Origin: Chrysophaeum taylorii
Taxonomy: Eukaryota > Sar > Pelagophyceae > Pelagomonadales > Pelagomonadaceae
Reading direction: 5' to 3'
Assembly (NCBI GenBank): GCA_029834535.1
Contig: JAQMWT010000340.1
Location: forward strand, 365,958 to 429,957
Length of the DNA: 64,000 nt
The position numbers and the translations under genes are program-made. The notes under the pieces are model-generated. The model saw nothing but the letters and a program-made list of their open reading frames with translations. It was not told where the DNA came from and ran no database searches. Of the stretch, positions 9,956 through 19,772 are shown one piece after another (within the stretch, counting starts at the first letter, position 1; every line of letters starts with the position of its first letter).

Positions 9956-10369
9956 CTGAGACGAGAAGTCGTGTCAACGATGGGCGTCCTCCAGCGGTCA
10001 AAAAAAAAAGTCCCCGCGTTGAGGAAGCCTCGGATAGAGCTAAATTCTATCATCACGTTGAGTCTATGAAAGAAAGGTTCCAAAGATTGTCGTCATCGGG
10101 TTCCTTATGCGTCGGGCGGACGCTGCTACGGTACCTCTGCGCGCGGAACAAAAACGTCACACGGCGGGAGAACTCGCAATGTGTAACACGTTCTGCACGC
10201 TCAGGCCGCGCTCAGAAGGAGGTAGTGACACGAAGAGGTTTGCGCTCCGCACATGTTCTCAGAACAACCATTCATCACACGCAACGACACACACACAAAC
10301 ACGCGCGCAACACTTTCGCTCACGGTGAGCCTCCGCCATGCGGCGAGCGGGGTCAAATGATTTGATCAT
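9956..10369. other. Spacer holding the unresolved 5' exon of the TGS1-like gene
   Basis: The stretch contains the candidate 3' splice site (9956-9975), a poly-A run at 10000-10009 and a CA-rich tract at about 10270-10305. No independent gene is visible. Confidence 0.35.
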
Positions 10370-11806
10370 CTACAAGGGTTTGGTTATCGTTCGCAGCGGT
10401 GGTTTTGTGGTGGTCTCCGCAACACCGTCTTCGGGGAGAACGAAGAAGGGAAAGTCTGAAATGTCGAGGGCTCTGGGGGCGGCACCCGAGCGGAAGAAGT
10501 CGACCGCGGCCTCGCGAAGGGACGGGGACCAGTCCAGCCGGTTCGCTTGAAGCCAGCGCAGATCGCCGAAGTTGTCGGACGTGAGTTTCGCGTCGACGAC
10601 AGCCAACTTGGGATCATTGGCGCGGTCGGCGCCGATACGCCGGCGTCGCGCAGCAACGTCGCCGTCGCGGGTCGGCGGCGGGAGGACATCGCCCGCTTTC
10701 CCATTGAACTCGTACCAGAGGAACTCCTGGCCTGCCCTACGCGTGACGTACGGATTTTGGGGATCCAAGCCAGAAGCGATCGCCGCGAGCGCTCGCGCCC
10801 CCTGTTTGAGCGTCACGCCGTCTTGGAGGTCGGCGCCGTCGTCGTCGACGAGGCGTCGCTTCGCGTCGTCCACGTAGGCGCGCAAACGTAGGCTCCCCGT
10901 CGCCCACGCGGCGACGGCGTCTTCGCGGTCGCTTTGGTGCAAACGCGCCGCGAATGCCAAGTGGAGCTCGGCATCCTTCCTCGAGAGCTCCTGCAAGAGC
11001 GGGATGTCTTCGGGGTTGTTCGAGGTTGGGCGATTTTTGAGGAGAAAGACCCGACGGCTTTCGCGCTCGCAGTCGCCGGCGCCGCAGAGAGCCAAAGCGC
11101 GGTCGGCGGCCGCGTTGGCCGCCCGAAGGCCGTCGCCAACGGTCGCGTGCGCGCGCTCGGCTTCGCCGAACTGCTCGGCCGCGAGCTCGTAGCGGCCAAT
11201 AAACGAGGCGCTCTTGGCGACGAGCTCGTGCGTGTACGGATTCTGGCGCTCGATCGCGGTGAGAGCGTCGTCGTCGGCCAGCGACGCGAGCCCGTCGGCG
11301 AGAGCAAGGTCGTACTCGCCGCGCGCAAACCGGAGGCGCGCGCGAGAGAGGTACGCGCGCGGCCGTTCGGCCGGGTCGGCGTCCGTGTTCAGCAACGCGA
11401 GTTCCTGGTCGAGGTCGCGCAGCGCCGCCTCCGGCCGTCCCTGCGAGAGGAGGGCGTCGGACCGAAGCTTGAGCAGTCCCGCGAGTTCGTCGGCGGGAAG
11501 CGACGACCGTTGCCACTCGTCGATGCTCGCTGACAACAGCTCCTCGGTTTCGCGCGAACGAAGGTCGTTGCCTGCCGCCTCTAACGCGCGTTGCACGAGC
11601 TCAATAGCCTGGGGAGATGGCACATTCGCGACGGCCTGGTCGATTGGCAGTCCGACGAGCACGCCGAGCACGCCGGCGCGCAACCAACTTTTCCACGTGA
11701 TGCCCTGCTGCTGCTGCAGGCTCATCGTCGTCTGCAAGCTGGTGATGACCAGGAGCGCCACCAACATCGTCACACTGCGAATGAAGGGTAATACGGCTGA
11801 TGTCAT
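10370..11806 (-). CDS. TPR-like protein, probable thylakoid-lumen targeting
   Basis: Protein of about 478 residues. Its N-terminus has a first hydrophobic segment (MLVALLVITSLQ), then a polar stretch and a second hydrophobic segment ending in an AxA-type cleavage site (LGVLVGLPIDQAVANV). That bipartite layout is typical of lumenal proteins. The mature part is alpha-helical, with TPR-like pairs around IELVQRALEAAG, AYLSRARLRFARGEYDLALADG and ELAAEQFGEAERAH. The ATG at 11806 is the first in frame. A Phe at the presumed signal-peptide cleavage site, usual in secondary plastids of stramenopiles, is not obvious. The specific function is unknown. Confidence 0.6.
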   Translation of the reverse strand: MTSAVLPFIRSVTMLVALLVITSLQTTMSLQQQQGITWKSWLRAGVLGVLVGLPIDQAVANVPSPQAIELVQRALEAAGNDLRSRETEELLSASIDEWQRSSLPADELAGLLKLRSDALLSQGRPEAALRDLDQELALLNTDADPAERPRAYLSRARLRFARGEYDLALADGLASLADDDALTAIERQNPYTHELVAKSASFIGRYELAAEQFGEAERAHATVGDGLRAANAAADRALALCGAGDCERESRRVFLLKNRPTSNNPEDIPLLQELSRKDAELHLAFAARLHQSDREDAVAAWATGSLRLRAYVDDAKRRLVDDDGADLQDGVTLKQGARALAAIASGLDPQNPYVTRRAGQEFLWYEFNGKAGDVLPPPTRDGDVAARRRRIGADRANDPKLAVVDAKLTSDNFGDLRWLQANRLDWSPSLREAAVDFFRSGAAPRALDISDFPFFVLPEDGVAETTTKPPLRTITKPL

Positions 11807-11902
11807 CTGCGGGGTCTTTCTTTGTAACCCTAGTTCCACGGATCGAGGTGTCCTCCAGCGGTGGTTATCGGACTTCTTCTCGATCCCGTCGCAGGGGTCC
11901 TC

Positions 11903-13199
11903 CTATCCTAGGCACGCCGCTGCCTCGTCTATTTCTTCCGTTTCTTCTTCTTCTTCTTCTTCTTCTTCTTCTTCTTCTTCTTCTTCGAGGTGGGCAAGGA
12001 TGCCGCGGAGGATCGGCGCGACGTAAGAGAAGTTGTTGGCACCGAGACGAAAGGCCTCGACTTCGAGGCGGTCGGCGAGCAGGATGTCCAGCGAATCCCC
12101 GAGGCCCGCGGCCCGCGCGGCGTCGAGGAGGGCGTGGACGGACGCGCGAAAGGACGCGTCCGGCGGGCCGCAGTCTCCCCAAGTCGTCGGCGGCGCGTCG
12201 CTCGCGACGAGTGCCGCCGGATTGTCCTGGTGTCGTCGTCGTCTCAAGAAAGGGACGGCAATCTAGAGTGCTCACGAAGAAGGCAAAATCGTCTCGGAGG
12301 CCGTCGAAGCGGGATGCGAGGACGTCGCGGAGAAAGGAGGGTGTGAGGCCGACCACCTCGAGAAAGTGAGGGAGCGCACACGGCCCTCCGGGAAGTCTAG
12401 TCCGGCTCGAGAGGTGGGTCGCCGCATCCTTGGCGGTCGAGGAGAGGTAGGCGTTGATCGAGACGGCAGGGTCTTTAGAGACGGTTTCGACGCGATGCAG
12501 GTAGCACGCGGGAAGGTAGAGCGCCTCCCCGCGGGCGATGTCGACGGTATGGCCGAGGGTTCGCGCGACGGCGTCGTCGAGGCGGCTCTGGCGCGCCGCC
12601 GGGTGAAGGGCGGGGTAGAGGGCGGCGTCGCGCCAGCGCGCGGGCGACAGCAGCGTCGCGCGCTTGACGCCGGCGAGCGCGAGCACGATGTTGGGCGAGG
12701 CGTCAAAGTGCAAGCCGGCGACCACTCCGGGTGACGCGAACCACAGGGCGCAGCGCGCGTCTTCCGGCGCTTGGATCTCTCGCGGGAACGGGTCGCCGGG
12801 GTCGAGCTTCGTCGACGAGTAGTACGCGCTCCCTCGACACGCGGTAGCCGTTGCAACGTCCGACCAGCTGTGCCTGCCTCGGAACCGCGCGGCCGTTGTG
12901 GTCGCGGCCGGAGCGGTGCTGTAGAACTGGGCAAAGGTGCTTTTGTTGTTGAGTACGAGCGCGTCGCGCAAGGTCGGCACCCTCTCGACGAGGTCGCAGG
13001 CGCTGCGAACCGACGCCACCACGGGGGCGCCGACGAACTTGACGGGCTCGCGGCCATCGCCGAGGCCCTCCCAGCTCCGCCATTCGCGGACTTCGACGGC
13101 AGCTAGAAGTGTCGTCGTCGTCCAAATACAAAAAGATCTCATCCGAGAGAGGGTTGACAGACAAAAAGTCGGACGAAAAAACGGCTCCTCAACCGACAT
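11903..13199 (-). CDS. JmjC / cupin-like 2-oxoglutarate oxygenase (one 49-nt intron)
   Basis: Fe(II)/2-oxoglutarate-dependent oxygenase of the JmjC/cupin_8 type (hydroxylase or demethylase). The metal ligands are visible as HFD in VVAGLHFDASPNIVLAL and the distal His in LPACYLHRVET. The frame is lost after DDFAFF, but excising 12227-12275 (GTGAGC...CACCAG, 49 nt) continues it with DNPAALVASDAPPTTWGD. The C-terminus holds a run of 15 Glu encoded by (GAA)n, then ends at 11903. The 5' end is uncertain: the ATG at 13199 overlaps the ATG of the divergent WD40 gene, and an ATG at 13142 is an alternative. About 415 or 396 residues. Confidence 0.75.
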
Positions 13200-14783
13200 G
13201 GCGGCCGAGGGTTGGAGCCGCGGCGCCGACGGCCTCCTCCAAAAGAAGTGAGTAGAGGCGATGACGAAGGCAGGAGGTCCCGCAGGTACGACCCGCACGC
13301 CGCGGCGCGCGCCGCTCGATACGAGGCAGACCTGCGCGAGCACCAGTCCCGGCGTCCCCGAGGAGGGCAGCAGCAGTACGCAAGTGCGGAGGATTTTTTG
13401 GTGGTCGTATGATGTAGGACCGCAGGCAACAACCCGGCCACCGCGGCGTCGAGGGGCCAGGCCGCGCGGGAGAAGGCGGCGGCGAACCGCGAGGACAAGG
13501 TCGCGCGGGCGCGAAAGTTCAACGAGCGCAACGAGAAGAAGGTTCTGGCGCGGCACGCAATGGCCGAGTCGCACCGCGAGACCGCGTCGTACATGGAGGA
13601 GTTCCACGATGCCTTGGGACTCGCGAAACCCCAGCCACCGCAGAGCTCCTCGTCGAATGCGCCGCAACGGTGGAGGCGGTCGCGTCTATCGTCGCGCGAC
13701 CGATCGGCCGGGCTCGACGCGCGCCGGTGGCGCGCCGGTCCCGCAGACCCGAGCGGCGAGCTCGTTGACGCCTCCGATCGGCCGCTGCTGTGCGTCTCGG
13801 TCTCGAGCGACGGGCGCGACGCCGTCGTCGGCTCGGCGGACCACGCGTGCTACGGCGTCGAGGTTCCGGGCGGCAGCCCTCGCCGCATGTACTCGAAATC
13901 CGACGGCCACTCGGACTGGGTGACGGCCGTCGCCCACGTCCCGGGCACTCCCAACGAGGTCCTCAGCGCCGGCATGGACGGTCGGCTCTACCGGTGGCGC
14001 GGCGCGCGATGCGCGCGCGAACTCGCCCCGGCGGGCCCCTCGATTTCGGCGTTAATAGTCGACGAGACGGCGCCCCTCGCGCTCGCCGCCGCCTACGACG
14101 GCGCCGCGCGCCTCTGGTCCCTAACCACCAACGCCGAGCTCGCACAACTCGCCAACGCCCGCCCGGGCGCGACTTCCTGCGCGCCAATTCTCTCCGCGTG
14201 CTGGCGCGAAAACGTCGTCGTCTGCGGCGACCGCGACGGCCGCGCCACGGCTTACGACGCCGCCACCGCCGAGTGCCTCGCGACCTGGGCGCCTCGGGCC
14301 TGCGGCCACGTCGTCTCGGTCGCCTCGCTCTCCCGCGCGACCTTCGCGACCGGCACGCAGGACGGCCGCGTCCGCGTCTGGGATCCAAAGCACGAGAGGC
14401 CCGTCGCCGACCTCGCCGCCCACGTCGGCCCCGACGGCGCCGGCGCCGTCGGCGCGATCGAGGAGCTCGACGACGGCGTCCTCTTCGCCTCGATGGGCGC
14501 CGACAAAGCCGTCAAGGTGTTCGACCTCCGCTCGCCGCGCGCGCCCCTCCGCGACTTCCGCACCCACGACGACTTTCCTCACTGCCTCACCACCCTCGGC
14601 CACTTTGTAGTCTCGGGCGCCGCAGACGGCGCGCTCCTCTGCCACGACGTCAAGACCGGCGATTGCTGCTGGGGTCTCGGCGCTAACCGCGGCGCTGTCA
14701 GAGCCGTCGACGCTCGCCCCGACGCCCTCATCGCCGTCGGCGACGACGGCAACGCCCTCCTCTGGGACTTTTCCTCCTCCTAG
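13198..14783 (+). CDS. WD40-repeat protein, three exons
   Basis: WD40 beta-propeller protein of about 501 residues; such propellers act as scaffolds. At least six repeats are visible, ending in motifs such as DGRLYRW, DGAARLWSL, DGRATAYD, DGRVRVWD, KAVKVFDLR and GNALLWDF. A charged helical N-terminus (AAREKAAANREDKVARARKF) precedes the propeller. Two tiny introns are inferred: 13248-13285 (38 nt, perfect donor GTGAGT, acceptor CGCAG) and 13384-13425 (42 nt, GTGCGG...CCGCAG). With both removed, one frame runs from ATG 13198 to the stop. The start overlaps that of the JmjC gene on the other strand. The specific cellular role is not identifiable. Confidence 0.75.
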
Positions 14784-14854
14784 CCTCCTGCTTGGTCACA
14801 TCACTTCACTCTTTTGCGGATAGGGGGAGGGCATCCCCGCTAGTACTTGTATAA

Positions 14855-15082
14855 TTACTTGACCCCGGGAGGAAAGCGAGCCGCCGCCGCCTTTTTCTTG
14901 AGGGCCTCGAGAAGGAGACTTCTTTCTCGCAACGCCCCAACGGATGGATGGGGGGTGGAGAAGAGCTCCTTAACGCGGCCGAAGAATGTGCTTTCGGGGA
15001 CTTCGCCCCTTCGCGTCTTACTTTTCTCCGCCCCCCGAAAATGCGCCGCCCCCCGATATAATACAATGAGCCGGGGTTCCAT
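14855..15082 (-). CDS. Small hypothetical protein (75 aa)
   Basis: Short frame ending FFGRVKELF...LLLEALKKKAAAARF, a Lys/Ala-rich amphipathic C-terminus. The downstream half looks protein-like, while the first 30 residues are low in character, so it may be the last exon of a longer gene or a remnant cut by the adjacent repeat region. A TATTATAT stretch lies within its first codons. I do not recognise a family. Confidence 0.3.
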   Translation of the reverse strand: MEPRLIVLYRGAAHFRGAEKSKTRRGEVPESTFFGRVKELFSTPHPSVGALRERSLLLEALKKKAAAARFPPGVK

Positions 15083-15196
15083 GAAAGCCCGCCTCCGCCG
15101 CCTCGAGGACCACCTCTCAACAGAGAGTCCTTGGCCGTTAGTACTTAGACCCGTTCTCTACTGGATTACCAAAGTGAAAGTTGGCCGAATAGTAAT

Positions 15197-15311
15197 TGTG
15201 AGGAAGCTATGACACTTACCCCTGCACCACGTATCCAGTATCCCTACGTCATTCCCTTATCGCTAGTGAGGTCCCCATTATAGTTCTCACATCCCCATTT
15301 CAGTTCTCGCA
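15197..15311 (+). repeat. Left 115-bp terminal repeat (candidate LTR)
   Basis: It matches 19561-19675 with only a few differences and starts TGTGAGGAAG. It is very short for an LTR, and a solo-repeat explanation is possible. Confidence 0.6.
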
Positions 15312-15320
15312 TGGTAGCAG
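15312..15320 (+). promoter_or_regulatory. Candidate tRNA primer-binding site
   Basis: TGGTAGCAG directly abuts the left repeat. TGG pairs with the CCA end of tRNA, and TGGTAGCAG resembles methionine-tRNA priming sites in copia elements. Confidence 0.4.
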
Positions 15321-16628
15321 GTGTTCGTTAATCTTCGGGATCTTGGACAGACGCTTCTATGCTGTGTGATTTGTGGTTCTCCTTCGCGCACTCTCGCCTT
15401 TTCGCCGCTTTTCTGACCTTTAAAATCCGGTTTTGCTATCGCAGTGAATTCCGTGCTCAGCACTCGCGACGCTATCTGCAATGTTCTTACGTCTGCGACG
15501 CTATCTGCATCGTTCTTACGTGCCACAACTGTTTTGCCACTATCGCCAACTTCTACCGCAGTCTATTCGAGTATGATGAGCGAAGCTCGCCGCTTGCTCC
15601 TCCAACGTTGGCTCATATGGCAACTTCGTTCTTGCGAATGCGAAAACGGGCCACTTCCTTATCTGCCACAGCAGGCTGGCATACAGCAGCCTGGTCTACC
15701 CGTGTTCGTTCCTTACACCGCTGGCGCGTCCGAAGTCTTCCTTCCATCTTCGCGTGCAGGACGCGGTCGTGCCCATGGCAACTTGCTCGCGCCACAACAA
15801 CCAAACACCCGACGTTCGCATCAAACCTGTTTACGCATGTTTTTGCTTCTGTCGACTCCGACCATCGTCACAACCTGGTCACCATGCACCATGCAACATA
15901 TCTGCACAAAGGCCACGTTCTCATCAGACGTCTGATACACCGCCATCATATACACCAGCCTGTGTTCCCGCTATCTTGCCCCGCTGCGATTCTCAGTGGC
16001 ACGAATCGTCTAACGCACGTCATCCCAGGCACTTTTGTCGCTATTGTTCTTCAGACCTCGATTTTGCTGACAGTTTCGCTTATCAGATTTCCTGCAATGT
16101 CAACCACCGAAGGAACTTCAACGTTGTTCTGACTTTCTCGAATCACGCTTCCAAGCTCTCGTCTACTGTTGCCCGATTGTCACCTGTTCCTGCTGTTGCC
16201 CGATTGTCACCTGTTCTTCCACTGTTGCCCCCTTGTCCCCTGTGTTTGATGAGAATGCGCCGGTTTCACTGGGGCTGATCACCCCATCACGTGAACCGAC
16301 CATTCTACGAGCTCATGAACTCCGCCGACCCAAAGAGAGAAAACAACAAAACGTGCACAACAAAGTCGAGCCAACCAGAGCCGACAAAACAACAAGCATG
16401 CAAAACAAAAAGCATGCAAAACAAAGTCGAGCCAAACGGAGCCGACCGCGCAAAGTCGACAAAAAGCGCACATTATTCAGAAACAAATGGAGAACCAACT
16501 CAAACCCACAATACTGGCGTTTTACCACGCACTGTCGGTTCTGTGTCATCTTGTCCTTCCCTTCGATTCTGTGTCATCTTGTCCTTCCCTGTACGTTAAT
16601 TATTCTAGCTTTCGTTTGTTAGTTCATT
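15321..16628 (+). other. Internal region of the copia element without a recognisable gene
   Basis: Several overlapping frames are open, but none shows a convincing gag zinc knuckle or integrase HHCC/DDE motif. The region holds direct repeats: a roughly 25-bp unit (TTGCCCGATTGTCACCTGTT) at 16168-16220, repeated AAACAAAGTCGAGCC-type units at 16340-16450, and a 24-bp repeat (TCTGTGTCATCTTGTCCTTC) at 16540-16590. A decayed gag region is likely. Confidence 0.4.
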
Positions 16629-18135
16629 ATGTCTTCCTTCCCCTCTGTCTCGCCCAGCCCAAAAAATCCTGCACGTCGGTTACAGGCCCTTGCCACAGAA
16701 TATCATTCCCTCGGTCAGCTCGGTTGCTCGGATGTTGTTCGCGTTCCTTCTACTTTTTCTGGCACCATCTGCCCTTTGAAGCGGGTCCACCGCACGAAGT
16801 ATGAATCTGGCCGCTTCAAATCGTACACTGCTCATCTCGTTGTTCGCGGTTACACCCAGGTTCACGGCATTGCTTACCACGACACGTACCGTCCTGTAGA
16901 TGTCATCTCTGCTTTCATACGAGACCCTGTCTGGCGTTGCTGTTCACGACTGGGATTTGCATAAGTTGGATGTCAGCTCCGCTTTTATCCAAGCTCCCGT
17001 TGACGAAGACATCTATGTCTGGCCACCCGAAGGTTATGCTCCTCGCCAACCCACCGATGGTTTCAAAATCATTTACACGCTCCGTCGCTCTTGGTATGGT
17101 TGCAAACAAGCTTGTCGTAATTGGTGGCTTTATTTGGCACGCTTTCTCGTCGATGACTGTGGCTTCGTCCGCGGATCTGGTGACACTTGCCGTTACAAGC
17201 TCGTGCTTAATTCTACCGTTGTCCTAGGTAACGTTCTTGTCGTTGATGATCTTCTTGTGGCGCACCCTCGTCCTTGCCTTGGTCATTACCCAGCCTTCTT
17301 CCTCCGTTTCCGAACCTTCACTGATGTTAACGAGCCTGATCTGACCACTTACGTTGGTCTCCGCATTACGCGTGCTCGCGCACAACCAGACTTGACTCCC
17401 GCTCCCAACGTTCTTCCTTTTTCTGCGGCTGCTTCTCCTGCACCTGGCTCCCCTGCTCACGTCTTCATGGCACGCATCCCTTTTCGTCGTATTGTTGGCT
17501 GTGTTTTATTTATCTCCATCATGACTCGCCCTGATATCACTTGGTCCGTCAATCAGTGTGCGCGTTTTTTACACAATCCTGGTAAACCCGACTGGCGCGC
17601 TTTATCCCACACTCTGCGTTATCTCAACGGTTCTCAGGCTCTTGCCCTTGTTCTTGGTCGCGATTCTACCCTTCGTCTCTGTGGTTATTCCGACTCCAGC
17701 TGGGCCGACGACCCTGATGACCGCCACTCCACTACTGGCTTTTGTTTTCTCCTTGCTGGCTCTATGATCGCCTACTGCTCCCGCTCGCAGTACCTCCTCG
17801 CCCGCTCCTCTTTTGAAGCTGAATTGCTCGCTCTTTACGCCGATACTGCTGAGCTCTCTTGGCTTCTCAAACTTTTTGATGACTTTGATCTCCCTCGTCA
17901 CACGGTACCAATGTATGTCGATAATAGCACCACCGTCACCCAAGTTCGTCTCCAATGTCTCACGCGGCGCACCCGCCATATTGATATTCGCTTTTACAGC
18001 ACCGCCGAATATCATCGCAACCACATCATTGATCTCCAACACATCACCCGCCTTGACAACCTTAGCGATATCTTCACCCGCAGTACGGAAGCTCCTTCCT
18101 TCCTCCGGCTTCGTGCTCGTTACCTCACCTCGTGA
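16629..18135 (+). pseudogene. Copia-type reverse transcriptase / RNase H, frameshifted
   Basis: The first part (to 16964) has copia RT landmarks: RFKSYTAHLVVRGYTQ followed by GIAYHDTYRPV. The second part (from about 16905) continues in another frame with LHKLDVSSAFIQAPVDEDIYV, the catalytic VVDD (about 17239-17250) and MTRPDITWSVNQCARF. It then runs through RNase H with YSDSSWADDPDDRHSTTGF, SSFEAELLAL, YVDNSTTVT and RRTRHIDIRF. One frameshift near 16905-16925 separates the halves; the second half is otherwise an intact 411-codon frame. I see no GT-AG intron that repairs it, so I treat it as decayed, although the decay looks recent. Confidence 0.85.
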
Positions 18136-18198
18136 CTTCACCCTGATATCTCCTGTCTCTTTCTGCCACACTGCCTCTCCTGACGTCTTTAAATGTCG

Positions 18199-19376
18199 AC
18201 AAGTGCAGGCCAGTAAGTTCACCTAGTCCCAATCTCTAACCCCAGTAAGTTCACCTGATCCCAGTAAGTTTCGTATAAGTTCACCTGGTCAGTAAGTTCA
18301 CCTAGCTCACACCAACTCCTTTGAGCTCGTCGCTCTCGCCTCCGCCAATCTAAGGCGCTTCGATCCGCACACGCCGCTAACCTTTGAGTTTACTCTAAAA
18401 CCCCCAGTAAGTCACCTGGTCCCAGTAAGTTCACCTGGTCACTCAGTTCACCTAGTCCCAATCTCAAACCCCATTAAGTTCACCTGGCCCAGTAAGCTCA
18501 CCTACAGTGCGCGTGTAGACGCCGGGAGGGGGCTTATCGGTATTGCGCAGCACGTGTGGGGTAGGGTGGAGTCGTCGACTCAGAAGAGCATATCCTCGGG
18601 GTTGCCGATCGACAGAGAGCCACGTAGAGCTGGACGTGACAGAAGACGGGCTTGGGCAAGAGGACGCCGACCTCGCGGGGCGTCTGGCCCTGGCTCTTGT
18701 TGATCGTTTGGCGTCGGCGGGCCTTAAGGGATACAGGTTGGAGGAGCCTCGGTGACACGACACGATCGATCATGTTTCTGGTACCGTTGCAGTGGCCGTA
18801 GGACGGGTCAAGGTTGCGAAGACTTTAAGCTCGCGATCAAAGTCAGCATGCCGTTGGTTGTCAGGGAGTTGAAAACTCTACTGTAAAGAGCGAGGCGTCG
18901 TCTTCCGACCCAGCCTAGTCAGCCGAAAAGAACTCCGACGCCTCGTCTCCGCGGTCATGCGCGCGTTGTCAGCATCGACAACATCGTTTCGACGGGGCGT
19001 GAGAATGGCGCGCTGAAAGAGCCGCCGCGGGTCGTGGAAATAGTCTGAGAGGTCGCCGTAGACGGCTTGGAGGATCAATACCTGGCTCGTGGGCCTACCT
19101 GATCCTTACCCTAAATCGAGGGACAAACAGACAGGAAAAGACAAACAGACAGGACCCCACAAACCCACCCACATCCTTCATGCTCCCCACACACACCCCC
19201 CCCCCTCTTAGGAGTCGACATTTAAAGACAAACAGACAGACAGACAGACAAACCCCCCACTCTTAGCAGTCGACATTTAAAGACAGACAGACAAACACGC
19301 ACCCCCCCCCTCTTAGCAGTCGACATTTAAAGACAGACAGACAAACAAACAAACATCTGTCGATTAGTAGTTAGGA
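18199..19376 (-). repeat. Dispersed copy of the PIF1/Helitron-helicase repeat unit
   Basis: The unit begins ACAAGTGCAGGCCAG and ends AACATCTGTCGATTAGTAGTTAGGA, exactly the ends of each unit in the 55.0-59.2 kb array. Its left quarter is a minisatellite of CAGTAAGTTCACCTGGTC-like units, the middle is decayed helicase coding sequence on the minus strand and the right part is (ACAGACAA)n. Between 19140 and 19340 it has extra CCCACATCCTTCATGCTCCC and TCGACATTTAAAGACA blocks that are absent from the array. It sits downstream of the copia pol region and inside the 115-bp repeats. Confidence 0.75.
18534..19078 (-). pseudogene. PIF1-like helicase C-terminal fragment
   Basis: Read on the minus strand, the upstream piece (19078-18878) has LFQRAILTPRRNDVVDADN, matching the ERAIL(A/T)P...N..V..IN segment of Helitron-type PIF1 helicases. 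The downstream piece has [19 protein letters not shown] and [16 protein letters not shown], matching the TINKSQGQT and HGQLYVALSR motifs. Stops and frameshifts separate the pieces. The block between RRRQ and TINKSQGQT (normally FPVRLAFAM-like) is deleted, so the sequence cannot make an active helicase. Confidence 0.75.
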
Positions 19377-19432
19377 CTGCTAAGAGGGGGGTGTGTGTGG
19401 GGAGCATGAAGGATGTGGGTGGGTTTGACGTC
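19372..19432. repeat. Inverted copy of a G-rich repeat block
   Basis: GACTGCTAAGAGGGGGGTGTGTGTGGGG...GGATGTGGGTGGGTTTG is the reverse complement of the block at about 19166-19245. It recurs in the same orientation at 26950-27012. The two halves near 19.2 and 19.4 kb could form a hairpin of about 55 bp. Confidence 0.6.
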
Positions 19433-19452
19433 TTCCTTCAAGCTACTCCTCT

Positions 19453-19560
19453 GTGAGCGTCTCACTTACCCCTTTTTCCTTCTTCCTTTTCTTTCTTTTC
19501 CAGCACCTGTGTGAGAACCTCACTTACCCCTTTTTCCTTTTCTTTCTTTTCCAGCACCTG
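19453..19560 (+). repeat. Tandem pyrimidine-rich repeat next to the right terminal repeat
   Basis: Two copies (19453-19510 and 19511-19560) of a unit running from GTGAG...CTCACTTACCCC through TTTCTTTCTTTTCCAGCACCTGT. Each ends in a polypyrimidine-CAG stretch that resembles a 3' splice site, and the right 115-bp repeat follows immediately. Confidence 0.6.
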
Positions 19561-19675
19561 TGTGAGGAAGCCATGACACTTACCCCTGCACCACGTATCC
19601 AGTATCCCTACGTCATTCCCTTATTGCTAGTGAGGTCCACATTATAGTTCTCACATCCCCATTTCAGTTCTCACA
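19561..19675 (+). repeat. Right 115-bp terminal repeat (candidate LTR)
   Basis: Direct-repeat partner of 15197-15311, ending CAGTTCTCACA. Confidence 0.6.
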
Positions 19676-19772
19676 GTAAGGGCAGCTTATTTGGCCCACT
19701 TTACGTTTCGGTCGGTGATATAAAATGAAATGGATTTGATGGTTGTTTTGCGGCTTGTATAATGTTTAATAA

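Larger units (their letters stand above)
15197..19675 (+). mobile_element. Defective Ty1/copia-type retrotransposon between 115-bp direct repeats
   Basis: The element is bounded by near-identical 115-bp direct repeats (15197-15311 and 19561-19675) that begin TGTGAG and end CTCGCA/CTCACA, the TG...CA ends expected of LTRs. The sequence right after the left repeat is TGGTAGCAG, a possible primer-binding site. Flanks are GTAAT and GTAAG, a weak possible target duplication. Inside are a reverse transcriptase/RNase H coding region, short repeats near 16145-16240 and 16340-16590, and an inserted helicase-type repeat from 18199. No integrase and no clear gag are present, and no polypurine tract precedes the right repeat. 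Confidence 0.6.

Noticed and set aside
13790-14686. Second plus-strand frame and minus-strand frames over the WD40 gene
   Set aside because: Arg/Pro/Ala-only compositions without domains; the WD40 frame explains the region.
19500-19560. Polypurine tract for the copia element
   Set aside because: The stretch before the right repeat is pyrimidine-rich on the coding strand, the opposite of what a plus-strand element needs.
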